Assembly: GCA_938001995.1 (NCBI GenBank)
Contig: CALLAV010000045.1
Span: 1 to 12,775, forward strand
DNA: 12,775 nucleotides
From: an uncultured Amylibacter sp.
GTDB taxonomy: Bacteria; Pseudomonadota; Alphaproteobacteria; Rhodobacterales; Rhodobacteraceae
Direction of reading: 5' to 3'
Below, in pieces: positions 1 to 6,756 of this stretch. The notes under the pieces were generated by a model. That model did no database searches, was not told where the DNA came from, and saw nothing but the letters and a program-made list of their open reading frames with translations. Numbering within the stretch: position 1 is the stretch's first letter; each line of letters begins with the position of its first letter. Both the position numbers and the translations under genes were made by a program.

Positions 1-822
1 GATGTGGGTATCGCGGAACAACACGCAGTTACGTTTTCTGCTGGATTGGCGGCTGGGGGCATCAAACCGTTCTGCACGCTTTATTCTACATTTCTGCAAC
101 GCGGCTATGACCAAGTGGTCCATGATGTCGCCATCCAACGCCTGCCAGTCCGGTTTGCCATCGATCGCGCTGGCCTAGTCGGTGCTGACGGAGCCACCCA
201 CGCAGGTAGCTTTGACATCGGATACCTTTCAAACCTGCCAGGCTTTGTCGTGATGGCCGCCGCGGATGAGGCAGAGCTCGTTCACATGGTTGCCACCGCT
301 GTCGCCATCGACGACCGTCCGAGCGCGTTCCGTTTTCCAAGGGGCGAGGGCGTGGGCATCGACCTACCAGAACACGGCGTCCCAATCGAAATCGGCAAAG
401 GTCGCATGATCCAAGAAGGATCGCGCGTTGCGCTTCTGTCGTTCGGGACACGTCTGCAAGAATGCGAAAAGGCGGCTGAATTGCTGGCCCGCAAAGGTAT
501 CAAGCCCACCATCGCAGATGCGCGTTTTGCTAAACCGCTCGATGAAGCGCTGATCATGGATCTGGTCAAAAACCACGAAGCGCTAATCACGATTGAGGAA
601 GGCGCCGTGGGCGGCTTCGGCTCGCACGTTATGCAAATCCTGTCGGATCAAGGCGTGTTTGATAAGGGTCTGAAATTCCGCTCGATGGTGCTGCCCGACA
701 CGTTTATCGATCAAAACAGCCCTAAGGCTATGTACGACGTTGCAGGCATGAACGCCCCGCAGATCGAGGCCAAAGTGCTCGATGTGCTTGGTATTTCACA
801 GATTGGTCAAGCGACCGCTTAG
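1..822 (+). CDS. dxs: 1-deoxy-D-xylulose-5-phosphate synthase, C-terminal part (5' end outside window)
   Basis: Thiamine-diphosphate enzyme that condenses pyruvate with glyceraldehyde 3-phosphate to make 1-deoxy-D-xylulose 5-phosphate, the first step of the MEP isoprenoid pathway; cytosolic. The frame is open from base 1 and the window cuts the gene, so only 273 residues of an enzyme usually about 620-640 long are present. The fragment opens with [12 protein letters not shown], the start of the transketolase pyrimidine-binding domain, whose Glu (fragment residue 6) matches the catalytic glutamate that activates the cofactor. [16 protein letters not shown] stretch follows, which is characteristic of DXS rather than of other transketolases. 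The second half, from about residue 130, is the transketolase C-terminal domain ([27 protein letters not shown]). It ends in TAG and faces the next gene tail to tail with one base between. Identification is secure from motif content. Confidence 0.96.
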   Translation, partial: DVGIAEQHAVTFSAGLAAGGIKPFCTLYSTFLQRGYDQVVHDVAIQRLPVRFAIDRAGLVGADGATHAGSFDIGYLSNLPGFVVMAAADEAELVHMVATAVAIDDRPSAFRFPRGEGVGIDLPEHGVPIEIGKGRMIQEGSRVALLSFGTRLQECEKAAELLARKGIKPTIADARFAKPLDEALIMDLVKNHEALITIEEGAVGGFGSHVMQILSDQGVFDKGLKFRSMVLPDTFIDQNSPKAMYDVAGMNAPQIEAKVLDVLGISQIGQATA

Positions 823-823
823 A

Positions 824-1630
824 TCACTTTTCCAGCTTGTCCAATCGGACGCTAATCTCGTCCAGCTTCTGCATAACGGATTCACGATAGCCCGATGTGG
901 CCTCTTCGCTTTCGGCGTTATGGGCGTCTTGCATCGAATTCACGATCAAACCCACCAGCAGGTTTACAACTGCAAATGTGGTGACGATGATGAAGGGCAC
1001 AAAGAACATCCACGCATAGGTGAACTGCTCCATCACGGGCCGCACGATCCCCATAGACCAGCTTTCCAGCGTCATGATCTGGAACAAGGAATAGGCAGAT
1101 CGCCCGATTGTCCCGAACCACTCTGGGAAGGCTTCGCCAAACAGTTTTGTTGCCATCACTGCGCCAATGTAAAAGATGATCGTCATCAGCAAAAACACAG
1201 ACGCCATGCCAGGCAGGGCGGACACGAAACCCTCGACCACACGGCGCAGGCGCGGTGCGAAAGAGATAACCCGAAGCACCCGCAAAATCCGCAGGGCGCG
1301 CAGCACTGACAATCCACCCCCGCTCGGCGCGAAGGATACAGCCACCACGAGGAAATCGAAAATGTTCCAAGGCTTTAGGAAAAACCTCCAGCCATAAGCC
1401 ACCAGTTTGACCGTCAACTCGGCTACGAAAATCCACAAACAAACGGCGTCGATTGCAGACAACAATCCGCCCATGCTCGCCTCTAGCGTTTTGGAGGTTT
1501 CGAGCCCCAACACAATGGCGTTGATGACGATCACAACGAGGATTGCGTTGCGCACAAGGTCTTGTTCAACCCATGTTTTTAGACGTGCCTGAATGCCCGT
1601 TTCGGGCGCTGTGTTTTGCGGAGTTTCCAT
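824..1630 (-). CDS. Voltage-gated sodium channel, bacterial NaChBac/NavSp1-type ion transporter
   Basis: Inner-membrane, one-domain (six-helix) voltage-gated cation channel expected to work as a homotetramer. All parts of the fold are visible in 268 residues: S1 about 28-45 (ending GLETSKT, as in other bacterial Nav channels), S2 about 55-78 with E71 and K75 as likely counter-charges, S3 about 87-102 with N89 and D92, S4 about 107-131 with Arg 111, 114, 117 and 120 at every third position, S5 about 140-163, pore helix, selectivity filter TLESWSM at 187-193, S6 about 206-234, and a C-terminal coiled coil about 248-268 of the kind that holds tetramers together. The TLESW filter with a single Glu per subunit is the known sodium-selective signature of this family. 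Last gene of the minus-strand set, 38 bases after the methyltransferase. The ATG is preceded by a modest AGGC. An unspecific ion-transporter label would undersell it. Confidence 0.93.
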   Translation of the reverse strand: METPQNTAPETGIQARLKTWVEQDLVRNAILVVIVINAIVLGLETSKTLEASMGGLLSAIDAVCLWIFVAELTVKLVAYGWRFFLKPWNIFDFLVVAVSFAPSGGGLSVLRALRILRVLRVISFAPRLRRVVEGFVSALPGMASVFLLMTIIFYIGAVMATKLFGEAFPEWFGTIGRSAYSLFQIMTLESWSMGIVRPVMEQFTYAWMFFVPFIIVTTFAVVNLLVGLIVNSMQDAHNAESEEATSGYRESVMQKLDEISVRLDKLEK

Positions 1631-1668
1631 AACGCCTATATAGGTTGCGCAGCGCAGTGCTGCTAGAT
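1631..1668. other. Short intergenic spacer with palindrome and small hairpin
   Basis: This is the only real gap inside the minus-strand gene set. It holds a perfect 10-base palindrome CCTATATAGG at 1635-1644 and a small inverted repeat, GCAGC / GCTGC with a 5-base loop, at 1649-1663. On the minus strand CTATAT resembles an alphaproteobacterial -10 element, so an internal promoter for the channel gene is possible, but I find no convincing -35 box at the right distance. The hairpin has no T-run and is too short to call a terminator. It could instead be a processing or attenuation point. Function unproven. Confidence 0.3.
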
Positions 1669-2895
1669 TTATTTACGTGTAAATTGCGCGACCAATTCGC
1701 AGTGGCTCGACCATAAAAACTGATCTACGGTTTGGACCCAATCAAGCGTAAAGCCGCCATCCACCAAGATCCGCGCATCCCGCGCGAAAGTGGCAGGGTA
1801 GCAGGACACAAATGCGATTTTGTTAACGCTGCTGGACGCCAGTTGCTCCGCCTGCGCCCTTGCGCCTGCGCGTGGTGGGTCAATGACGACCGCATCAAAC
1901 GGCTTCAGTTCATCCTCTAGCAGGGGGTTGCGGAAAAGATCGCGTGTTATTGTATCCACTTTCTTCAGCCCAACCGCCGCACGCCACCCTTTATCGAGCG
2001 CTGCCAGCATCGCCCTATCTGATTCAAACGCCACCATCTCTGCGGTTTTTGCCAAGGGCAGCGTGAAGGTTCCACAACCAGAAAACAGATCCGCCACCTG
2101 TTTGGCGCTTCCGATTATGTCTTGCACGGTTTGCACCAGTGCCGCTTCACCGTCTTGGGTCGCTTGCAGGAACGATCCGTTTGGCGGCGTCACAAGGGCT
2201 GCGCCAAACTGTTGCTGTGCCGGCATGCGTTCCAAGATGACTTCACCATTCCAGAAGACGCGCGAAAATCCGTGATCGTGAGTGATCTTCACGACCTGCG
2301 ATTGCAGATCATTTTCTAACGGCAGCGCATCATTGACACTGATATCCAAACCGCCAAGGCTCGTTGTCACGGCAATTCGAACTTCGCTTTTGCGCGACGC
2401 CCCCAATTTAACAAGCGCCTTTAAGCCATCAAAACCCGCACTGATATCAGGATGGAGCAACGTACAGCTGTTGATCGGCACGACCTGTGAAGTACCCCTA
2501 GCATGGAACCCCAGAAACGCGCCGTTCTTTGTGCGCTTTCCCGTAAACACCGCCCGTCGCCGTGACTGGGGTGGCGATGTTATGGTCGCGCGTAACTCTG
2601 TGCTCAGCCCTTGTTTAGCAAGCGCATCGCCAACCAGATCCCGCTTCCAATCTGCTAGAAATGCACCGTCGATGTGCTGTGTCAAACACCCGCCGCAGGT
2701 TTTGAAATGCGAGCAGGGCGCTTTCACGCGCAAAGGTACGGGTTCCAAAATGCGCGGCTTGGGGATGCGATCCTCGACGATCTCACCCTCAACCAATTCG
2801 CCCGGAACCGTATAGGGCACAAACACTTCTGCCCCGTCCAGAATGCCGATTCCATCACACTTAGCGCCAAGTTTTTCAATACGAAGTTCAGTCAT
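1669..2895 (-). CDS. RlmD/TrmA-family SAM-dependent RNA 5-methyluridine methyltransferase with [4Fe-4S] site
   Basis: Predicted to methylate C5 of a uridine in RNA, most likely 23S rRNA by analogy with E. coli RlmD/RlmC; the exact target cannot be read from sequence. Residues 1-55 form a small TRAM-like RNA-binding region. Cys 61, 67, 70 and 144 form the C-x5-C-x2-C...C pattern that binds a 4Fe-4S cluster in RlmD. The Rossmann methyltransferase domain has the SAM motif DLFSGCGTFTLP (269-280), IDPPRAG (338-344), the nucleophile C365 in FVSCYPATFARD, and the general base E400 in SHCEL. The nucleophile motif reads SCYPAT instead of the common SCNPAT. Length (408 aa) fits the family. The ATG overlaps the TGA of the exporter gene (ATGA), so translation is probably coupled. 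Confident at family level; gene name left open because alphaproteobacterial members are not cleanly RlmC or RlmD. Confidence 0.9.
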   Translation of the reverse strand: MTELRIEKLGAKCDGIGILDGAEVFVPYTVPGELVEGEIVEDRIPKPRILEPVPLRVKAPCSHFKTCGGCLTQHIDGAFLADWKRDLVGDALAKQGLSTELRATITSPPQSRRRAVFTGKRTKNGAFLGFHARGTSQVVPINSCTLLHPDISAGFDGLKALVKLGASRKSEVRIAVTTSLGGLDISVNDALPLENDLQSQVVKITHDHGFSRVFWNGEVILERMPAQQQFGAALVTPPNGSFLQATQDGEAALVQTVQDIIGSAKQVADLFSGCGTFTLPLAKTAEMVAFESDRAMLAALDKGWRAAVGLKKVDTITRDLFRNPLLEDELKPFDAVVIDPPRAGARAQAEQLASSSVNKIAFVSCYPATFARDARILVDGGFTLDWVQTVDQFLWSSHCELVAQFTRK

Positions 2896-3473
2896 AAAAA
2901 CACCATGAATGCCGACACGGCGAGCATGCCCGCCATCACTGCTCGAAACGTGAACCAGCGTTTCTCATTGTTCAAGAGCGCTGACAAGAGCGCGCCTGAA
3001 TATGTCCAGAATACGCAGACTAGAAAGTTGATGCAGATAAAGCCTGCTGCCACGCGCAGGGCCTCGCCGAAGGGTCCAAGGCCGATGGAATAACCAGAAG
3101 ATGCGGCCAGTGCGACAGCCCAGATTTTGGGGTTCACCCATTGGAATACGACGCCTTGCAGAAACGACCAAGGGCGTTCAACAGGTCGTGCGTCGGACGC
3201 CACCTTTGGATACAAAAGCCGATAGGCCATCCACAAAATCCACACAAACGACACAGATTGCAGCACAATCCGCAACTGCGGCTGAGATGCGATCACTGCG
3301 CCTACACCCAGTCCGCACACGCCGCCAATAACGCCCGTTCCAATAACCACACCGAGCAGATGCGGCCATGTTGCTCGTACGCCAAAACGTGCACCGCTAG
3401 AGGTTAGCATGATAACGTTTGGACCAGGGCTGATCAGGCCAGCGATTAAAAACGTGATCAGTGGGCTAAACAT
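2892..3473 (-). CDS. LysE/RhtB-family amino acid exporter
   Basis: Small inner-membrane protein of the LysE/RhtB superfamily, which exports amino acids or related small molecules; substrate unknown here. The product is 193 residues, usual for the family, with about six hydrophobic segments. Diagnostic motifs are SPGPN (15-19) at the end of the first helix and QWVNPKIW (111-118) at the start of the fourth. The open frame reaches upstream to 3545, but the ATG at 3473 is preferred: the sequence from MFSPLITFLIAGL onward is the standard LysE N-terminus, and the 24 extra residues are polar and would lie inside the cca coding region. With this start the gene overlaps cca by 8 bases and the methyltransferase by 4, which suggests translational coupling in one operon. 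A role in keeping amino acid pools balanced is a guess. Confidence 0.88.
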   Translation of the reverse strand: MFSPLITFLIAGLISPGPNVIMLTSSGARFGVRATWPHLLGVVIGTGVIGGVCGLGVGAVIASQPQLRIVLQSVSFVWILWMAYRLLYPKVASDARPVERPWSFLQGVVFQWVNPKIWAVALAASSGYSIGLGPFGEALRVAAGFICINFLVCVFWTYSGALLSALLNNEKRWFTFRAVMAGMLAVSAFMVFL

Positions 3474-4620
3474 CAGCCAACAATTCAGCCTTGGATTTTG
3501 CAAAGCCAGACGCGATCCAATCGTCTTCCAAACGGCGCAAAACATCCCCGATAGTTTTGCCTGTCAGGGTGTCAGGCAGGTCCGCCGCTTTTACCGGAAA
3601 TTCAGCCACACACCCGGCTTCAATCTTTGCCATAAGGTCATCCGGGGGATGCGTTTCCAAACTCGCAGCCGCGATCAGCGCAACATCCAACGCTGTGTCA
3701 CCCCCGAACCGATAGGCTGTTTCCGCCGTCCCAGCGCCCCGATCCATCGCTTTGTGAAACGCCGCTATGCGCCTTGCTTCGGCCTTTGAAAGGCGCAAAT
3801 TCTCTACAGGTTTTTCACCCCCGAGCGTAAGCAAACGGCGCAACCAATCCCGTGTCAGGCTTACACCCTCTTCCAGCAGCAACAACGGCCCCAAAGACCG
3901 TGCGCTGCTACCAGGTAAAATCTGCATCAGCACGCCAGATTGCTCCATCGCGGCAACGGTACGTAAGGGGTCCGCTGCCGACAGAATTTTGCGAAACTCT
4001 GCGCCAATCCGCTCCTTGGAAATGAGCGAAAGCCCATCCAAGTTGTCCGCAATCGCGGCCATTGCGTCGGGGTCCATACCGTCATCTTGATCGGCGTACC
4101 ATGCATGAAATCTGAAATACCGCAGGATCCGAAGATAGTCCTCTTGTATCCGATCCTGCGCATTCGCAATGAACCGAACGCGCCGATTTTTCAGATCATC
4201 CATGCCATCCAGTGGGTCCAGAACTGCTCCGCGTCCGTCAGCGTATAGCGCATTCATAGTGAAATCGCGACGCAATGCATCATCCATAATGTTGTCAGAA
4301 AATGCGACAACCGCCCGCCGACCAAGTGTTTCTACATCTTTGCGAAAGCTGGTGATTTCAAAGGACTGACCATCGACCAAAACTGTAATGGTCCCGTGCT
4401 CCAACCCTGTTGGAATGAACTTTAAACCTGCCTCTTTGGCCACCGTAATCGTTTGATCAGGCGTTGCCGATGTGGACAGATCAAGGTCCGCCACAGGTCG
4501 TTCCAACAGTGCATTTCGCACGCAACCACCGACAAAGTAAATTTGATGCCCTTGCTGTTCAAACGCCGCAGTCAGGCGTTGGACGCCCGCGTCAGTGATC
4601 CAGTCAGCTTTCAGTTTCAT
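3466..4620 (-). CDS. cca: CCA tRNA nucleotidyltransferase (class II)
   Basis: Adds or repairs the 3'-terminal CCA of tRNAs using CTP and ATP, without a nucleic-acid template; cytosolic. The nucleotidyltransferase head carries FVGGCVRN (29-36), the metal-binding pair D45/D47 in ADLDLST, TGLEHGT (71-77) and RRDFTMNALYAD (117-128, the class II Asp-Arg-type region). The neck helix motif EDYLRILRYFRF is at 160-171. TGLEHGT and the lack of poly(A)-polymerase-type motifs favour CCA addition over PAP I. The 384-residue length fits short alphaproteobacterial CCA enzymes; no HD phosphohydrolase motif is seen at the C-terminus. Its ATG lies inside the last codons of the upstream Nudix gene (17-base overlap) with no clear Shine-Dalgarno, so it probably depends on coupled translation. 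Confidence 0.93.
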   Translation of the reverse strand: MKLKADWITDAGVQRLTAAFEQQGHQIYFVGGCVRNALLERPVADLDLSTSATPDQTITVAKEAGLKFIPTGLEHGTITVLVDGQSFEITSFRKDVETLGRRAVVAFSDNIMDDALRRDFTMNALYADGRGAVLDPLDGMDDLKNRRVRFIANAQDRIQEDYLRILRYFRFHAWYADQDDGMDPDAMAAIADNLDGLSLISKERIGAEFRKILSAADPLRTVAAMEQSGVLMQILPGSSARSLGPLLLLEEGVSLTRDWLRRLLTLGGEKPVENLRLSKAEARRIAAFHKAMDRGAGTAETAYRFGGDTALDVALIAAASLETHPPDDLMAKIEAGCVAEFPVKAADLPDTLTGKTIGDVLRRLEDDWIASGFAKSKAELLADV

Positions 4621-5248
4621 AAGAGTGTTCTAAGCGATCTGCGAACATCCGCAACATCCGCGCGGTGGCCCCCCAGATGTAATAGGGCCCAAAAGGCACT
4701 ACATAGTACCGTCGCGGCTTGCCCATCCAGACACGCCCTTCGATGAAGTAATTGGCAGGATCGGTGACATGATTGAGCGGAACGCTGAACACTTCTTCAA
4801 CCTCTCCAGGGTCGGAAATTGGTGTGAATTCGGGCGAAATCTGCGCCACGATTGGTTGCACTTCAAACCCCGTCACTGTGCGATGTAGGGGCAATTTTCC
4901 GATCAATTTCACCTGCTTGTCACGCAAACCAATTTCTTCCTCGGCTTCGCGAAGTGCTGCATGTTCCACGCTTTGATCTGCCGCGTCGACCTTTCCACCT
5001 GGAAAAGCAATTTGTCCCGGGTGATGCTTTAAATGCGCGGCGCGGCGGGTCAAAATAACCCGCAGCCCATCTGGCGCATCTAAGATCGGAACCATTACCG
5101 CCGCAGGCTTATAACTTGCACGAGGCAAAGGTTTATCCGCGTTCAGATCAAAATCGGACGAGGTCAGATGATCCAAATCACCACCTGTCGCCCGTCTTAT
5201 CCATTCCAGATCAACAGGCATTTTCGCATTACGGCTCATGGACCGCAT
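4604..5248 (-). CDS. Nudix hydrolase of the CoA pyrophosphatase (NudL/YeaB) type
   Basis: Predicted to split CoA or its derivatives into 3',5'-ADP and phosphopantetheine-type products; cytosolic. It carries the CoA-pyrophosphatase signature upstream of the Nudix box (LTRRAAHLKHHPGQIAFP, about residues 66-83) and the box REAEEEIGL at 100-108, preceded by GGKVDAAD. Residue numbers assume the ATG at 5248, which has GGAAAAG just upstream. ATG 5239 is a close alternative (11-base overlap with hslO instead of 20). The frame extends to 5290, but that would overlap hslO by 62 bases with no RBS. C-terminus is Tyr- and Arg-rich (PRRYYVVPFGPYYIWGATA), as in the family. Sits between hslO and cca, overlapping both. 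Family assignment is firm; substrate is inferred from the signature. Confidence 0.9.
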   Translation of the reverse strand: MRSMSRNAKMPVDLEWIRRATGGDLDHLTSSDFDLNADKPLPRASYKPAAVMVPILDAPDGLRVILTRRAAHLKHHPGQIAFPGGKVDAADQSVEHAALREAEEEIGLRDKQVKLIGKLPLHRTVTGFEVQPIVAQISPEFTPISDPGEVEEVFSVPLNHVTDPANYFIEGRVWMGKPRRYYVVPFGPYYIWGATARMLRMFADRLEHSYETES

Positions 5249-6221
5249 CTTTTCCGAGCGTGCTTGGCTCCAACTCGTAATGGGCGCCACAAAACTGGCA
5301 ATCTGCGGTGACCATGCCTTGATCTGTTGTCATAGACTTGATGTCTTTGGCAGAATAAATCGACATGGTTTGACGGACTTTTTCTTCGCCACAGGTGCAT
5401 CCAAATTCAATTGGTTGCGCAGGAAAAACACGCGGCGTTTCTTGGTGGAACAAACGATGCAACAGGCGTTGTTGCCCGACGTGTGGGCCAATCAGTTCGG
5501 TTTCTTCCGCGGACTCCATCAGCGTGGTCGCGCGGTTCCAGTTTTCCGCATCATCGTCTGACAGCAAATCATCCGCCTGCAGCAACCCGCCTTCTCCAGA
5601 CCCGCCATCATCTTTCAGCGCAGAGGCCTTTGGCATATGCTGCACCATAATGCCGCCCGCCCGCCAGTTTGCCATGTCTTCCCCGCGCGATTCTTGTGCG
5701 GCAATGATTTTGAACTGTGTGGGCAGCTGCTCGGACTGTGCAAAATACGTCTCGGCACATTTTGACAGCGAACCACCCGCCAGCGGTGTGATGCCTTGAT
5801 AGGGCTGAGTGCCAGAGCCTTGGTCGATCAGTATGGCGAACATGCCCTTTCCAATCAGATTGAAACCCTCTTGGTCAGATGCCTCGATCGCATCGGCATC
5901 AAAGCTTGCATAGGCCCGAATTCGGGCGGGTTCTGTTTCGGATTTTGGTGCAAAATAATCTGTCGCAATAATCCGCAGTGGTCCGTCGCCGCGAATTTGG
6001 ATTGATAGTTTCCAACGCAGGCTGATCGTCTGCCCAATCAGTGCTGTCAGCAAGGCGGCCTCTGCCACTTGCGCGGAAACGGCCAGCGGATAGTTGTGCT
6101 GGCTGAGAATTTGGTCAAGCGTTCCATCCAGCCGCGCAACGCGCCCGCGCACGTCAACGGCATCCAATTGGAACGGTAGGATTATGTCATCCCATTTTTC
6201 GGTCATATTGCTTGCCTGCAT
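5229..6221 (-). CDS. hslO: Redox-regulated chaperone Hsp33
   Basis: Holdase chaperone that is switched on by oxidation (disulfides) together with unfolding, protecting proteins during oxidative or bleach stress; cytosolic. The redox zinc centre is intact: C275-x-C277 (FGCTCGEE) and C308-x2-C311 (DCQFCG), with the same 31-residue step between the pairs as in E. coli Hsp33. The N-terminal domain includes KWDDIILPFQLD and YQGITPL-GGSLS. Residues about 203-224 form an acidic, Gly/Asp-rich stretch. The frame runs up to 6248, but ATG 6221 is chosen because AAGGG sits 7-8 bases upstream and because a likely -10 box covers 6246-6251. ATG 6206 is a second possibility. First gene of the six-gene minus-strand set and divergent from the next Nudix gene. 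Confidence 0.94.
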   Translation of the reverse strand: MQASNMTEKWDDIILPFQLDAVDVRGRVARLDGTLDQILSQHNYPLAVSAQVAEAALLTALIGQTISLRWKLSIQIRGDGPLRIIATDYFAPKSETEPARIRAYASFDADAIEASDQEGFNLIGKGMFAILIDQGSGTQPYQGITPLAGGSLSKCAETYFAQSEQLPTQFKIIAAQESRGEDMANWRAGGIMVQHMPKASALKDDGGSGEGGLLQADDLLSDDDAENWNRATTLMESAEETELIGPHVGQQRLLHRLFHQETPRVFPAQPIEFGCTCGEEKVRQTMSIYSAKDIKSMTTDQGMVTADCQFCGAHYELEPSTLGKDAVHEP

Positions 6222-6245
6222 TGGTGTTACCCTTGTTAAGCTGTG

Positions 6246-6274
6246 CAAATAGTGCTGTTTACGCAGAAGTGCAA
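6246..6274 (-). promoter_or_regulatory. Putative promoter for the hslO operon
   Basis: On the minus strand there is TTGCAC (plus 6274-6269), a 17-base spacer, and TATTTG (plus 6251-6246). The -35 matches TTGACA at four of six positions and the -10 matches TATAAT at four of six. Transcription would begin about 15-20 bases ahead of the preferred hslO ATG. The -10 region ACTATTT also partly resembles the CYTATNT element of alphaproteobacterial RpoH promoters, which would suit a chaperone gene, but the -35 side (ATTG, not CTTG) is only a partial fit. Prediction by eye. Confidence 0.4.
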
Positions 6275-6312
6275 TTGCTGGGGCGCAGCGGTTTGAACAA
6301 AGGGGATTTTCA

Positions 6313-6753
6313 ATGCGGCGATTTGGGCAACCAATTCAAAAGGGTGTGAAATATGTGCGACGTCCTGGGGCCTATGCGATTATTCCCGACGGCACCGATT
6401 TACTGCTGACGCTGCAAGATGCTGATGACCTCGAATTGCAACTTCCGGGTGGAGGAATTGATCCCGGTGAGTCGCCAGTGCGCGCATTGCATCGCGAGGT
6501 GTACGAGGAAACGGGCCACCACATCACAAATCTACGTCGCCTTGGTGCGTATCAGCGATACACATTTATGCCTGAATACAACATTTGGGCCCATAAAGTG
6601 TGTCACATCTTTACCTGTACGCCGACTCTTCAGATCAGCGATCCGATTGAACCTGATCATACGGTTGTTTGGATGGACCCAACGTCCGCGCTTGAAATGT
6701 TGGCGAACGAAGGGGACCGCCACTTTTTGCGCCAATGGGCAAGTTTACGCTAA
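6313..6753 (+). CDS. Nudix hydrolase
   Basis: Hydrolyses a nucleoside diphosphate linked to another moiety; the substrate cannot be told from sequence. The Nudix box fits the pattern G-x5-E-x7-RE-U-x-EE-x-G: G47, E53, R61, E62, E65, E66 and G68 all present. The residue after the final Gly is His, where a hydrophobic one is usual. At 146 residues it is a bare Nudix fold. Residues 12-22 (VKYVRRPGAYA) are the first strand and QLPGGGIDPGE leads into the box. Start supported by AAAGGGGA ending 6 bases ahead of the ATG. It diverges from hslO across a 91-base region and meets the response-regulator gene tail to tail, 3 bases apart. Unrelated in detail to the CoA-type Nudix gene beyond the shared box. 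Confidence 0.88.
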   Translation: MRRFGQPIQKGVKYVRRPGAYAIIPDGTDLLLTLQDADDLELQLPGGGIDPGESPVRALHREVYEETGHHITNLRRLGAYQRYTFMPEYNIWAHKVCHIFTCTPTLQISDPIEPDHTVVWMDPTSALEMLANEGDRHFLRQWASLR

Positions 6754-6756
6754 AAC

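Noticed and set aside
782..1309. Plus-strand frame of 175 codons opposite the channel gene
   Set aside because: Composition is His/Cys-rich and random-looking, and the facing strand encodes an unmistakable channel.
3474..3545. 24-residue upstream extension of the LysE-type exporter
   Set aside because: It lies inside cca, is polar and unlike the family N-terminus, while ATG 3473 starts exactly at the conserved first helix.
6222..6248. Longer Hsp33 start at 6248
   Set aside because: It would overlap the likely -10 box and lacks a ribosome binding site; ATG 6221 has AAGGG at good spacing.
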